The notes beneath the pieces are model-generated. The model was not told the DNA's origin and did not search any database. It saw nothing but the letters and a program-made list of their open reading frames with translations. A stretch of 63,502 nt of DNA from Candidatus Poribacteria bacterium (GTDB taxonomy: Bacteria; Poribacteria; WGA-4E; WGA-3G): contig JAGFCB010000037.1 of assembly GCA_022394775.1 (NCBI GenBank), forward strand, positions 1 to 63,502. Direction: 5' to 3'. Position numbers and translations under genes: made by a program. Position 1 is the stretch's first letter; the number at the start of each line of letters is the position of its first letter. Shown piece after piece: positions 43,855 through 52,399 of the stretch.

Positions 43855-45282
43855 ATGAAACAGAGCTTTAAACGCAGAAATAGTATAGTTTTCACGGTTC
43901 TCGCCCTTTTTATTTTCCTCGCAACCGCTAATGCCGAACATGATTGGACAGAGCAGATTGCCGCCTACAAACCGATGGTGGTCAATGTTGAGACCTCCTC
44001 GGAAGTCGTCTTTGAAACAGAAGTGAAAGGCACGAATTTTGCCACCGGTTTCGTTGTTGACGCAGAACGGGGTATTATCGCTACGAACCGTCACGTCACC
44101 GGCAGCAGCCCTTCTTACGTCAAAATTAACTTCCACGACGGTAGTTTCACGGAAGCACAGATTCTTTACTACGATCCTACGCACGACTTTGGGTTTTATC
44201 AAATTGATCCTGCCGAGGTCGAATTTGAACTCCAAGCCGTTGAACTCGGTGAATGGGACTCACTCGCGCTTGGAGATGAGCTCTTGCTTATTGGTAACAA
44301 CGAGAAAGAGGAATATACGATCAAATTCGGAAGAATTACGAATCTTAATGTTAACAAAGGGGATCGGCACTCCAGTTACATTCACACCACGTTTGACCGG
44401 ACAGGCGGTTCGAGCGGAAGCCCTGTCTGGAATACCGCTGGTCAAGTGATAGGGATTCACGCACGCGGCACAGATACCTCCAGTTTTGAATTGCCAATCG
44501 ATTACCTCTACGATGCCCTTGAATTGATTCGGAACAGTATCCCGATCCAACGCGGAGAGATCGGTGTAGACTTAGAACTCGTCTCTATCGGTGAAGCCAT
44601 CAAGCACTTTAACTTCCCCGCTGAATTGCGGAAAGAGATTGGTACTTCCAAAGCCGGGACACCCAAGGTTATCCAAATCGAATCCATTGTACCGAGAACT
44701 ACCGGTGAAACCGACCTTCGTGCATCCGATATTATCTATCGCATTAATGACGAGATCATCAAGGATGACCTCTACACCTTCGATGCACTCCTGAATCAGA
44801 ACGTTGGGAAAAGCGTCAATTTGGACATCTTTCGGAACGGAGAAAATTTGAGTATTAAGGTGCCTGTGGAGGACTTGGAGGCGAAGAAAGTGCGTCGTTT
44901 TGTCAGGTTTGGTGGTGCAATCTTTCACGATATTACGCCTCAACTGCGCCGTATCCTCTTCCTTGAAGCCGATGGTGTCTATCTACCACATGCTGTTGCA
45001 GGCAGTAGTTTTTCACGGGTCGGTGTCCAAGAACGAAACGGCAACTCTAAGATTGTAATCCTCGATATAAACGGAAAACAGATCCGCAACCTTGACGACT
45101 TCATTGAGGCATGTAAAGCGATTACAGATGGACAGCACACTTATGTTGTTGTCCGGGATTTCAATCTGTTTGACAGTTCACCAACCCCCAAGAGTTTAAC
45201 AGTCAACCTCAAATTCGGTCCGCTACAACAATTTGAATGGAATCAAGCAGAATTGGACTGGAAAGAGGTGGGTGGTGAATAG
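43855..45282 (+). CDS. HtrA/Deg-like serine protease with PDZ domains
   Basis: A 475 aa exported protease. The signal peptide ends near LATANA. Chymotrypsin-fold triad residues are visible as NRHV (His), HDFGFYQID (Asp) and GGSSGSPVW (Ser). Two PDZ-like domains follow (about 230-345 and 350-450), the second degenerate. It probably degrades or chaperones misfolded periplasmic proteins. The PDZ regions are shorter than in DegP and no oligomerisation loop is obvious, so it may be a monomeric Deg relative. It is convergent with the PorV-like gene one base later. Confidence 0.85.
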   Translation: MKQSFKRRNSIVFTVLALFIFLATANAEHDWTEQIAAYKPMVVNVETSSEVVFETEVKGTNFATGFVVDAERGIIATNRHVTGSSPSYVKINFHDGSFTEAQILYYDPTHDFGFYQIDPAEVEFELQAVELGEWDSLALGDELLLIGNNEKEEYTIKFGRITNLNVNKGDRHSSYIHTTFDRTGGSSGSPVWNTAGQVIGIHARGTDTSSFELPIDYLYDALELIRNSIPIQRGEIGVDLELVSIGEAIKHFNFPAELRKEIGTSKAGTPKVIQIESIVPRTTGETDLRASDIIYRINDEIIKDDLYTFDALLNQNVGKSVNLDIFRNGENLSIKVPVEDLEAKKVRRFVRFGGAIFHDITPQLRRILFLEADGVYLPHAVAGSSFSRVGVQERNGNSKIVILDINGKQIRNLDDFIEACKAITDGQHTYVVVRDFNLFDSSPTPKSLTVNLKFGPLQQFEWNQAELDWKEVGGE

Positions 45283-45283
45283 T

Positions 45284-46090
45284 CTACTGAAAACTGATGG
45301 TTAATTCAATGAAATCGGATGCGAAGTGCTTCTCAAAGATGTGAGCGTAGCTAATATGTATGCTTTTCCAGACGATCCCCATCCCCGCTGTAAATGACCC
45401 GTTTGAGAAGCCGAGTCGGAAGGGGATAACAGGAAACTGATCCCACTCGGTGCCGATGTACACCTCTGGTGTTGTTCGGTTGGTAGAGAACGCTATATCT
45501 ACTGAGAATTGATAGTCAGCGTAGCGGTAAGCGGTGCCGAGCGTCAACCATTGGATACTGTAGCCTTCAAGGTTTTGGACAAGGCATCCGAATTTGAGAT
45601 CGGGGCGCGGCTTGAAAAGCAAACCGAGATCATAGTTCGTCTGATACCCAAAAAATTGGTAGATAGCGGACGGGTGTCTGCGCTTAAACTTGAGACTCAA
45701 TCCTGCAGCGAGATATGGACCGAACTGGCGGGCGATGCCATAGTAGTTGAAGTCGGGAACACCACTGTCAACACCGATGGCGATTTTGTTGCCCCAGAAG
45801 AGACTATAACCACGGTAGCTATAGCCGACACCTTTCGGGTCGAACCGATAATCTTCTCGGTTATAAAACTTATTGACTCCGAAAAGTTTCACACCTTGCC
45901 ACTGGATGAGTCCGGCAGGATTCCAGAAACCGGCAGTGGCATCATCTGCGACGGCGGTGAAGGCGTTACCCATCCCTAACGCACGCGCACCGACGTAAAG
46001 TGGACGCGCCGATTCAAATGGAAATGCTGTCTGTGCGTATAAGGGTGTTACCAACCACAGAAAACATAGGGCAGTGTAGGTAGTTTTCAT
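45284..46090 (-). CDS. PorV/PorQ-like outer-membrane beta-barrel protein
   Basis: A 268 aa exported barrel. ATG 46090 gives a signal peptide (TTYTALCFLWLVTPLYAQ). The mature N-terminus has ARALGMGNAFTAVADDATAGFWNPAGL, the signature of PorV/FadL-like and UPF0164 barrels. The rest alternates short amphipathic strands (YRFDPKGVGYSYRGYSLFWG, YADYQFSVDIAFS). A TTG start upstream at 46126 is less likely. The stop abuts the convergent protease gene. The transported or bound ligand is unknown. Confidence 0.8.
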   Translation of the reverse strand: MKTTYTALCFLWLVTPLYAQTAFPFESARPLYVGARALGMGNAFTAVADDATAGFWNPAGLIQWQGVKLFGVNKFYNREDYRFDPKGVGYSYRGYSLFWGNKIAIGVDSGVPDFNYYGIARQFGPYLAAGLSLKFKRRHPSAIYQFFGYQTNYDLGLLFKPRPDLKFGCLVQNLEGYSIQWLTLGTAYRYADYQFSVDIAFSTNRTTPEVYIGTEWDQFPVIPFRLGFSNGSFTAGMGIVWKSIHISYAHIFEKHFASDFIELTISFQ

Positions 46091-46133
46091 TGCCGATAAT
46101 TTAGCATGAAATATCCAATATAGCAAGGGAATG

Positions 46134-46231
46134 GTTGTCAGTCATCAGTAGTCAGTTATTAGTTAAGAAGTGATTAGTGCGCGTCAACCCCTCTTTGACT
46201 GACAACTGATAACCGATAACTGATAACTAAT
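46134..46231. repeat. 98 bp palindromic repeat
   Basis: GGTTGTCAGTCATCAGTAGT on the left pairs imperfectly with ACTGATAACCGATAACTGAT on the right. It ends four bases before rsmI. Confidence 0.55.
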
Positions 46232-46235
46232 AAAC

Positions 46236-46937
46236 ATGCAAAACACGCCATCTGGCACGCTTTACCTTGTTAGTACACCGATCGGGAATTTAGAGGACAT
46301 CACGCTACGCGCCCTCCGTACCCTCAAAGAGGTAGACCTCATCGCTGCTGAAGACACACGTCAAACACGCCGTCTCCTAACACACTATAACATTCAGACA
46401 CCCCTGACAAGCTACTTTGAAGGTAACCAGCAAGTAAAGGCGGACAAACTGATTGAACGCATGAAAGCAGGTGAAACAATTGCGCTCGTCTCGGATGCTG
46501 GCACGCCTATTATTTCAGACCCAGGATATCCATTACTGCGCGGGTGCATCGACGCGGAAATCTCTATTGTTCCAATTCCCGGCACATCAGCAGTTATCAC
46601 AGCCGCTTCCGTGTCTGGGTTACCGCTGCATAACTTTACCTTTGAAGGTTTCCTCTCACCAAAATCTGGAAAAAGAAAGCGTCAACTAAGCGCGCTCACT
46701 GACGAGGCGAGAACGTTAATCTTTTTTGAATCACCGCACCGGCTCTGCCGCTTCCTTGAAGATGTTCGCGAAGTGATCGGTGAACGCGACATCGTCGTTA
46801 CACGAGAGTTGACCAAAAAATTTGAAGAGATATTTCGCGGAAATGTCACTGAAGCCTTGGAGAGATACCAAGATGCTGAGCCACGCGGCGAATTTACGAT
46901 TCTTATTGCTGGCAAAAGGAGCAAAAATGACAGTTGA
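46236..46937 (+). CDS. rsmI: 16S rRNA (cytidine(1402)-2'-O)-methyltransferase
   Basis: A 233 aa tetrapyrrole-methylase-fold enzyme that 2'-O-methylates C1402 of 16S rRNA. Signatures are GTLYLVSTPIGNLEDITLRALRTL, AAEDTRQTRRLL, ALVSDAGTPIISDPG, PGTSAVITA, FEGFLSPK and FFESPHRL. It is shorter than E. coli RsmI (286 aa), lacking the C-terminal extension. No Shine-Dalgarno is clear before ATG 46236. The downstream dehydrogenase overlaps it by 11 bases. Confidence 0.93.
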   Translation: MQNTPSGTLYLVSTPIGNLEDITLRALRTLKEVDLIAAEDTRQTRRLLTHYNIQTPLTSYFEGNQQVKADKLIERMKAGETIALVSDAGTPIISDPGYPLLRGCIDAEISIVPIPGTSAVITAASVSGLPLHNFTFEGFLSPKSGKRKRQLSALTDEARTLIFFESPHRLCRFLEDVREVIGERDIVVTRELTKKFEEIFRGNVTEALERYQDAEPRGEFTILIAGKRSKNDS

Positions 46938-47865
46938 TGAAATCAGGCAAATAGCGGTTATCGGGGCAGGACTGATGGGACACGGCATCGCACAAGAATT
47001 CGCATGCGCAGGCTACCACGTATTTATGCACGATGTTACCGAGGAACACCTCGAAATAGCACGCGTCCAGATTGAAAGAAACCTCACAACACTCGCTGAA
47101 AATTCTGTTATTTCAGAAGATAATATCGCCCCGACACTCCAGCGAATTCAGACTGTCACTGCCCTGCCCACCGTTGCCGAGAACGCCGATTTTGTCGTCG
47201 AAGCCGTCACCGAGAACTTGGCATTAAAACAACACATATTTGAGGAATTAGACGCCATCTGTCCACCGCACACAATTTTAGCGAGCAATACAACTGCATT
47301 GATGCCGAGTCAGATCGGTCTGAATGTGAAACGCAAGGATCAGATACTCAACACCCACTATTTTAATCCACCCTATCTGATTCCGCTGGTCGAACTCATT
47401 CGTAGCCCTGATACGTCCGATGAAACGGTTGCGGTGACTTTTGATCTCCTATCAGGCATCGGAAAAACACCGGCGATTATCGAGAAAGAGGCACTCGGTT
47501 TTGTCGGACCGAGGTTGCAAGCCGCTCTAATTCGAGAAGCGTTCGCTATTGTAGAGCAAGGCATCGCCAGTGCAGAAACCGTTGATCTCGTCGTGCGGAA
47601 CAGTTTTGGACGCAGGCTCAGCGTCGCCGGTCCCTTTGAAGTCTTTGAACTCGCAGGGTGGGATCTTGTGCTTGCCGCTTTTGAGGAACTCTATAAGGAT
47701 CTCAACAGCTCGGCTGACATCAATCCACTTCTCCGACAAATGGTTGAATCCGGCAAACTCGGTGTAAAGTCTCAAGAAGGGTTCTACAGTTGGACAGATG
47801 ACAAGATACAGGAACTTCGAGATCGAATGAACCGCGCATTAATACAGCAAGCGAAAAATATATAA
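46927..47865 (+). CDS. 3-hydroxyacyl-CoA dehydrogenase
   Basis: A 312 aa NAD-dependent dehydrogenase. The N-terminal Rossmann motif IAVIGAGLMGHGIAQEFACAG and the aspartate in MHDV are clear. Catalytic elements are VVEAVTENLALK, SNTTAL, and THYFNPP with VELI. The C-terminal domain has FVGPRLQAALIREA. The family oxidises 3-hydroxyacyl-CoA in beta-oxidation or butanoate metabolism. ATG 46927 has AAAGGAGC close upstream. An earlier start at 46822 would nest inside rsmI. It overlaps rsmI by 11 bases, so the two are coupled. Confidence 0.88.
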   Translation: MTVDEIRQIAVIGAGLMGHGIAQEFACAGYHVFMHDVTEEHLEIARVQIERNLTTLAENSVISEDNIAPTLQRIQTVTALPTVAENADFVVEAVTENLALKQHIFEELDAICPPHTILASNTTALMPSQIGLNVKRKDQILNTHYFNPPYLIPLVELIRSPDTSDETVAVTFDLLSGIGKTPAIIEKEALGFVGPRLQAALIREAFAIVEQGIASAETVDLVVRNSFGRRLSVAGPFEVFELAGWDLVLAAFEELYKDLNSSADINPLLRQMVESGKLGVKSQEGFYSWTDDKIQELRDRMNRALIQQAKNI

Positions 47866-47866
47866 A

Positions 47867-47894
47867 GTAGTAGGCAGACCCCGTTCTGCCGTCC
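47867..47894. repeat. short GTAGTAGGCA hairpin
   Basis: GTAGTAGGCAGACC with GTTCTGCCGTCC forms a hairpin (GGCAGA/TCTGCC) just before the TVP38 gene. Related ones are at 16685, 55773 and 58467. Confidence 0.45.
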
Positions 47895-47898
47895 ACAC

Positions 47899-48609
47899 AT
47901 GCAGGCTAAGATATTAGACAGACTTCGTCCTATCGTCCAGACCAAGCGTCACATTATATCGCTATTTGTGATACTAATGGGTTTAATCTTGCTCGGAGTC
48001 TACCACAAGCGGGTTTGGGAGTATCTCCTTGAACTCACAGCTGCTTTTCAGAGCATTGAAACGGCACGTGCGTACATTGCGGATTATGGCGCGCTTGCCC
48101 CTGTCATATCAGCGGTTCTCATGATCTTTCAGAGCGTGATTGCACCGCTGCCAGCGTTCCTGATTACCTTCGCGAACGGTACGCTTTTTGGGTTCTGGTG
48201 GGGATCGCTCCTGTCTTGGAGCAGTTCAATGGTCGGTGCAGCGTTCTGTTTCTATATCGCCCGCTATCTCGGTATTCAACGGATTACACGGTTAATTAGC
48301 CAACCGGCAGTGGACAAAACAAACGATTTCGTTGATAAATATGGTACTTACGCCATTCTGATTGCCCGATTAATTCCGTTCATCTCTTTTGATGTCGTCA
48401 GTTATTTTGCAGGGGCGACTCGGATGCGGTTTCTTGGTTTTTGGATTGCCACTGGCATCGGTCAACTCCCAGCTACCTTGGTTTATTCTTTCCTTGGGGA
48501 CAGAATTTCTGCACACACCAAACTGATATTGTGGAGTTTCTGTATTTTAATTTCGTTATCAATTATAATATGGCTCGTAAAAACTCGAACCCGTAGCACG
48601 GCTTCGTAA
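47899..48609 (+). CDS. TVP38/TMEM64 family membrane protein
   Basis: A 236 aa inner-membrane protein with about five or six hydrophobic segments. The VTT (SNARE-associated) domain has IAPLPAFLITFANGTLFGFWWGSLLSWSSSMVGA and, later, LIARLIPFISFDVVSYFAGA (the conserved Arg and Pro). Members of this DedA superfamily probably act in lipid or ion flipping. ATG 47899 has no obvious Shine-Dalgarno. Confidence 0.85.
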   Translation: MQAKILDRLRPIVQTKRHIISLFVILMGLILLGVYHKRVWEYLLELTAAFQSIETARAYIADYGALAPVISAVLMIFQSVIAPLPAFLITFANGTLFGFWWGSLLSWSSSMVGAAFCFYIARYLGIQRITRLISQPAVDKTNDFVDKYGTYAILIARLIPFISFDVVSYFAGATRMRFLGFWIATGIGQLPATLVYSFLGDRISAHTKLILWSFCILISLSIIIWLVKTRTRSTAS

Positions 48610-48641
48610 GCCCGATTTAAACTGAAAACTGACAACTAATT

Positions 48642-49412
48642 ATGAAACTGCCCATTGCCCTTTCCCTCACCTTTACGATGATTTGCGCGTGTCAGTCAAC
48701 GGACTCACAAAATTTCTCGGATAAACAGCGAAGATCCCCTCGCGTCTGGGCAGCGTTTGAAGAAAAAGACGGTCCACTTCGTAGCCTGTTTGCAGACCAG
48801 GGGATCCCCTATCCACCACAGAAACTCTTTATCCGAGTCTTCAAAGAAGAAAAAATTTTGGAAGTCTGGGCATTTTCAAGATCCGATGCCGTTTTCAAAC
48901 TCGTGAAACACTATCCGATCTGCCGCACGTCAGGAAATTTGGGACCCAAAAGACGCGAAGGCGACTTGCAAATTCCGGAAGGTTTTTATTATATAGATAG
49001 ATTTAACCCCAAAAGCAACTTTTATCTTTCGCTTGGGATCAATTATCCAAACCATGCGGATAGGATTTTGGGCAAAAAAGGCGAACTTGGATCGGATATA
49101 TTTATACACGGCGGATGTGTTACGATCGGATGTGTTCCAATCACTGATGAGTACATTAAGGAGGTCTATTGGTTAGCAGTTCAAGCAAAATCAAACGGAC
49201 ACGCGAAAATCCCTGTGCACATTTTTCCAACAAAATTGGACGATCGGACAATGAGACGCTTAAAGACCACTGCTCCAAATGACGACGCGCTGATAAACTT
49301 TTGGAAAAATCTGAAAATCGGGTATAATTGGTTTGAAAAGTCTCGGAAACTGCCGAAGATCTCTGTAAATCGGCAGGGTGTGTATCAGTTTTCAGACCCT
49401 TCGTTAGAATAA
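48642..49412 (+). CDS. L,D-transpeptidase (YkuD/YafK-like) lipoprotein
   Basis: A 256 aa exported protein. The signal has a lipobox-like MICAC with the Cys about residue 16. The catalytic motif IHGGCVTIGCVPITDE (about 164) is the L,D-transpeptidase His/Cys signature. EGFYYIDRFNPKSNFYLSLGINYPN is typical of the YafK branch, several of which hydrolyse rather than form links to peptidoglycan. It is divided from neighbours by 32 and 13 nt and may share a transcript with TVP38 and the oxidoreductase. Confidence 0.85.
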   Translation: MKLPIALSLTFTMICACQSTDSQNFSDKQRRSPRVWAAFEEKDGPLRSLFADQGIPYPPQKLFIRVFKEEKILEVWAFSRSDAVFKLVKHYPICRTSGNLGPKRREGDLQIPEGFYYIDRFNPKSNFYLSLGINYPNHADRILGKKGELGSDIFIHGGCVTIGCVPITDEYIKEVYWLAVQAKSNGHAKIPVHIFPTKLDDRTMRRLKTTAPNDDALINFWKNLKIGYNWFEKSRKLPKISVNRQGVYQFSDPSLE

Positions 49413-49425
49413 AGGAGAATTCAAA

Positions 49426-50403
49426 ATGGTGCGTATCGGTGTAGTTGGAGTCGGCGGCATGGGTGGTTCTCATTGCAACGCCCTCCCGAATGTTGAAAAT
49501 TGTGAATTTGTAGGAGTCGCGGATCTCCGCTTAGATGCAGCGCAAGCCGTTGCTGAGCGGCTTCAGATTCGCGCCTTCCAAGACTATCAGGAATTATTTG
49601 CTGTTGTGGACGCTGTCGTCGTCGCAACACCGCCTGTTGCACATACACAGGTCGTTGTTGATGCAGCGGAGGCAGGCGTACATGCTTTTTGCGAGAAACC
49701 GCTCTCCTTGACGCTCGCTGACGCAGACGCGATGATTGAAGCATCGGATAAGGCGGGGACGCATCTGATGGTCGGGCAGGTGCTACGCTTCTATCCTGTC
49801 CATGAACTCGGTAGACAGATCGTAGACAACGGCGATATCGGAGACATTACCTACATTGAAACTGACTACTCGGGTCCCTATAATGCGCCGCGCGGCAGAC
49901 CCGAAAGTTGGTATGGCACTGTCGGTGGACTCTTGGAAAACGGTATCCACAAATCCGACCTGATTAACTGGTTCGGTGGTACTGCGCTGACTGTTGCCGC
50001 TGAGGTGGGAAGTTTCTCCGGACACGACGATTGGGAAGATTACACCGTCTCGCTCATCCGCTACGATTCGGGCGCGGTCGGTATTTTGCGGTGGGGCGGT
50101 TTCCTCGGTGCGCGCGGCACTAATGATACGATTATTGACGGTTCCGAAGGATCACTCCGTCTGAATATGTCATCCGATCTCGCTTACCTCAAAAAACGCG
50201 GCGGCGATTGGGAAGAAATCGTTCCCAATCGCGAGGGGCCGCACGGTGTCGTCGGCGAATTAACCCATTTTGTTGACTGCGTTCGAGAAGATAGAACACC
50301 CATAATTGACGGCAGAGGTGGAAAACACGCCGTAGAAGTCGTTTTGGCAACCTATCAATCGGCGAAAGCAAAAACTAAAGTCGCACTGCCGATGGAGGAA
50401 TAG
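49426..50403 (+). CDS. Gfo/Idh/MocA family oxidoreductase
   Basis: A 325 aa NAD(P)-dependent dehydrogenase. The Rossmann motif is GVVGVGGMGGSHCNAL (about 4-19), then VVVATPPVAHTQVVVDA and the EKP motif of the family (CEKPLSL, about 92). The C-terminal beta-sheet domain supplies the catalytic His region (ENGIHKSDLINWF). The substrate is probably a sugar or inositol. AAAGGAGA precedes ATG 49426. A second family member is at 59233. Confidence 0.9.
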   Translation: MVRIGVVGVGGMGGSHCNALPNVENCEFVGVADLRLDAAQAVAERLQIRAFQDYQELFAVVDAVVVATPPVAHTQVVVDAAEAGVHAFCEKPLSLTLADADAMIEASDKAGTHLMVGQVLRFYPVHELGRQIVDNGDIGDITYIETDYSGPYNAPRGRPESWYGTVGGLLENGIHKSDLINWFGGTALTVAAEVGSFSGHDDWEDYTVSLIRYDSGAVGILRWGGFLGARGTNDTIIDGSEGSLRLNMSSDLAYLKKRGGDWEEIVPNREGPHGVVGELTHFVDCVREDRTPIIDGRGGKHAVEVVLATYQSAKAKTKVALPMEE

Positions 50404-50415
50404 AGGGGTTTGAGT

Positions 50416-50478
50416 GGAAGGCTGGAAGGACGGAGGAATGGAAAAGAGACTCAACCTTCCAATCTTCCAACCTTCCAA
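50416..50478. repeat. GGAAGG/CCTTCC inverted repeat
   Basis: GGAAGGCTGGAAGG is inverted as CCTTCCAACCTTCC with about 40 nt between. It is a strong hairpin between the oxidoreductase and the exporter gene. Confidence 0.55.
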
Positions 50479-50490
50479 CCTTTAAAGCCT

Positions 50491-51360
50491 ATGTTGTTCC
50501 TCGTCCTCAACATCATCCTGCTTTCCGGATTCGGACTCTTTCTCAAGCACGCCAAAAACAACCAACAACGCCTAAATCCGATCGGTTTTGTTAACTACCT
50601 CACCGCGTTCTTCATCAGCATCTGGGTACTCTCCCAAGAACAAGACTTTGAATTCTCAAAACTGACCTTCGCATTAGGCATATCAAACGGTGTGACGTAT
50701 GCGCTCGGATTTGAGTTGTTCACTATCGGTATCCAGCTCAGTGGGATTGTCGTCACGGCTGCGCTCGTCAGACTGTCAATCGTGTTACCAATTTTGGTAG
50801 CGATGATATTCTGGCAAGAGATTCCAAACCTATGGCAAACCATAGGGCTTCTTTTAACCTTCGTAGCGATTCCACTTCTCAGCCAGCGTGAGAAAGAGCC
50901 GAGGTATGCATTTACACCTGACAAGCCGGAAGTGCCGCAAGGATTGGGATTCGCTATTGCGATTACGATTCTGTTGGTCACTGGTATCTCACGGCTCACC
51001 ATGAAAGCCTTCAACGAAATGTGTCCCATTGACGAAAAATCGCTCTATATGAGTCTGCTTTTCGGTGTCGCCACAGTTATTTATTTGGGTATATGTCTCT
51101 ATCAGAAAATATGGCCGAATTGGTGGGAAGTCTTCTACGGCGTGCTAATAGGTGTCTGTAATGTCGGTGGCAGTTGGGCACTGCTTATCGCGTTGGATCA
51201 GGTCAGTGCGTTAATCGCCTTTCCCATGTCGAGTTCCGGTGGTGTGCTGTTCACGATGTTCGTTGGCATGGTGTTCCTCCATGAGCGGCTGAGCCGTACC
51301 TCTCTCATCGGTGCACTGCTGGCAGTGATTGCATTGATTTTCGTCAATTTGAAAACGTGA
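50491..51360 (+). CDS. EamA-type (DMT) drug/metabolite transporter
   Basis: A 289 aa integral membrane protein with about ten hydrophobic helices in two repeats. ATG 50491 begins with MLFLVLNIILLSGFGLFL, a clear first helix. The start of the second repeat is LGFAIAITILLVTGISRLT. The last helix pair has MFVGMVFLHERLSRTSLIGALLAVIALIF, the family's closing motif. An earlier start would read through the GGAAGG hairpin. The substrate is unknown. Confidence 0.85.
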   Translation: MLFLVLNIILLSGFGLFLKHAKNNQQRLNPIGFVNYLTAFFISIWVLSQEQDFEFSKLTFALGISNGVTYALGFELFTIGIQLSGIVVTAALVRLSIVLPILVAMIFWQEIPNLWQTIGLLLTFVAIPLLSQREKEPRYAFTPDKPEVPQGLGFAIAITILLVTGISRLTMKAFNEMCPIDEKSLYMSLLFGVATVIYLGICLYQKIWPNWWEVFYGVLIGVCNVGGSWALLIALDQVSALIAFPMSSSGGVLFTMFVGMVFLHERLSRTSLIGALLAVIALIFVNLKT

Positions 51361-51788
51361 TGTTGTATGAGCGATCTCGTGATGGCTATACCCACAATAC
51401 GCGAAAAGCATTCGGCTTTCAGCGTCAGCAATCAGTAGGCGAGTTTGGAAAGTACTGTAGGGAGATGTGTAGGTGGAAGCGCACGGAGGGATGGTTGAAA
51501 ATCGCGTCTAATTGCCTGAACTCGGAGTTATGGAAGTCTCTCGGGTATCGTGGTCATCTTTTCAGGTTTTCCGATAAAAATTCACTTTTTTTCATAATTT
51601 ATGACATTTTTTTCATTTTATGCACGAAAAGGGCTTAAAAAAATGGTCTTTAAGAGATAGTGAGGTGAGGGTTTGCATTTAATCGGATATTGAGCGTCAA
51701 GTTTCATACTTGTTCGGTAAATGCTGTTTTCGGTTTTTCTCTGCGAAAAAGTGAAAGTTTTCAAATGAAAAGGAACTTCGCCTTACTT
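51361..51788. other. gene-free AT-rich stretch
   Basis: No supported gene is seen. A 93-codon ATG frame from 51357 lacks coding character. There is a T-rich segment near 51585-51620. It leads into the two related hairpin modules downstream. Confidence 0.5.
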
Positions 51789-51900
51789 ATGGTGATGCTG
51801 AGAACACCCATCAACATGGAGGCTCCTGCTCTAATTGGACTATGACAATGCTAACTTATTTGTCAATCTTTTAGGTCAGCATCTTGCAGGAAGGATTGCC
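51789..51900 (+). ncRNA. structured leader-like module, copy 1
   Basis: Elements in order: hairpin ATGGTG/CACCCAT (51789-51811), GGCTCCTGC, the block TAATTGGACTATGACA (51832-51847), a stem ATGCTAACTTA/TTAGGTCAGCAT (51848-51882) and AGGAAGGATTGCC (51888-51900). The same order recurs at 52002-52137, with the second stem changed on both arms so that pairing is kept. No family was recognised and no ORF follows this copy. It is a candidate structured RNA or regulatory module. Confidence 0.4.
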
Positions 51901-51934
51901 AAGAACATAAAGGCGATAAAAAATGTAAAAAAAC

Positions 51935-51963
51935 TTGACACTTTTTTTTATTTTTTTTATAAT
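51935..51963 (+). promoter_or_regulatory. consensus sigma70 promoter
   Basis: TTGACA at 51935-51940, a 17 nt T-rich spacer and TATAAT at 51958-51963; both hexamers are perfect. It would transcribe module 2 and the small ORFs after it, leaving a leader of about 230 nt. Confidence 0.75.
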
Positions 51964-52001
51964 TGCATTTGCCCTTGGTAGTCTCCTATGTTTTTATAGG
52001 T

Positions 52002-52137
52002 GCGCCGATGGTGGTAGCAACACCGATCGGCGCGGCACTGCCATAATTGGACTATGACAGCACTAACCTAATTATACCGCAAAACGTCCTGTTTTGTAAA
52101 ATGTTTAGGTTAGTATTTATAGTATAGGAAGATTGCC
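52002..52137 (+). ncRNA. structured leader-like module, copy 2
   Basis: The first hairpin GCGCCGATGGTG/CACCGATCGGCGC (52002-52033) matches the copy 1 hairpin, including a one-base bulge. TAATTGGACTATGACA is at 52044-52059. Stem ACTAACCTAA/TTAGGTTAGT is perfect (52062-52071, 52105-52114) with an inner CAAAAC/GTTTTG hairpin. AGGAAGATTGCC ends at 52137. It lies in the 5' leader made by the promoter at 51935. A riboswitch or RNA regulator is possible but unproven. Confidence 0.45.
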
Positions 52138-52201
52138 TGACACCACCGAAACGCATGCGGCTCCAGCGCAATCTCCATAAGTGAAAAAAGGAGAATTACG
52201 A

Positions 52202-52360
52202 ATGAAATTTATCGGATGGGCAACAATGTTCGTCTTTGTGCTCGCAATTTGTGGGTCTTTACTCATTTTTGTTAAGGATGGGGAAAGTGGTAACCATTTG
52301 TGGGCAGCAGAGAAACGCACATATCTGTTACTGGGAAGCGCGGATGGGATGCTATGTTGA
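52202..52360 (+). CDS. 52 aa single-pass membrane peptide
   Basis: A small ORF read from ATG 52202 with AAAGGAGAA ahead. It has one hydrophobic segment (FIGWATMFVFVLAICGSLLIF, residues 3-23), then a charged, polar tail ending DGMLC. No family is recognised. It follows the structured module and precedes a gene with a similar N-terminal anchor by 39 nt. It might be regulatory or merely a leader peptide. Confidence 0.45.
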   Translation: MKFIGWATMFVFVLAICGSLLIFVKDGESGNHLWAAEKRTYLLLGSADGMLC

Positions 52361-52399
52361 TAAATAGGTGACAACTTACGTTCTTTAGGAGGTTTACCA

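Noticed and set aside
45509..45979. 156-codon plus-strand frame inside the PorV-like gene
   Set aside because: The minus-strand reading has a signal peptide and the PorV-type motif; the plus frame has neither.
51357..51638. 93-codon ATG frame after the DMT exporter
   Set aside because: It overlaps the exporter stop, has no ribosome site, and its translation lacks recognisable domain or coding character.
51789..52137. Cobalamin, glycine, TPP, SAM or cyclic-di-GMP riboswitch
   Set aside because: None of their conserved core sequences fit the two modules; the elements are left as unassigned.
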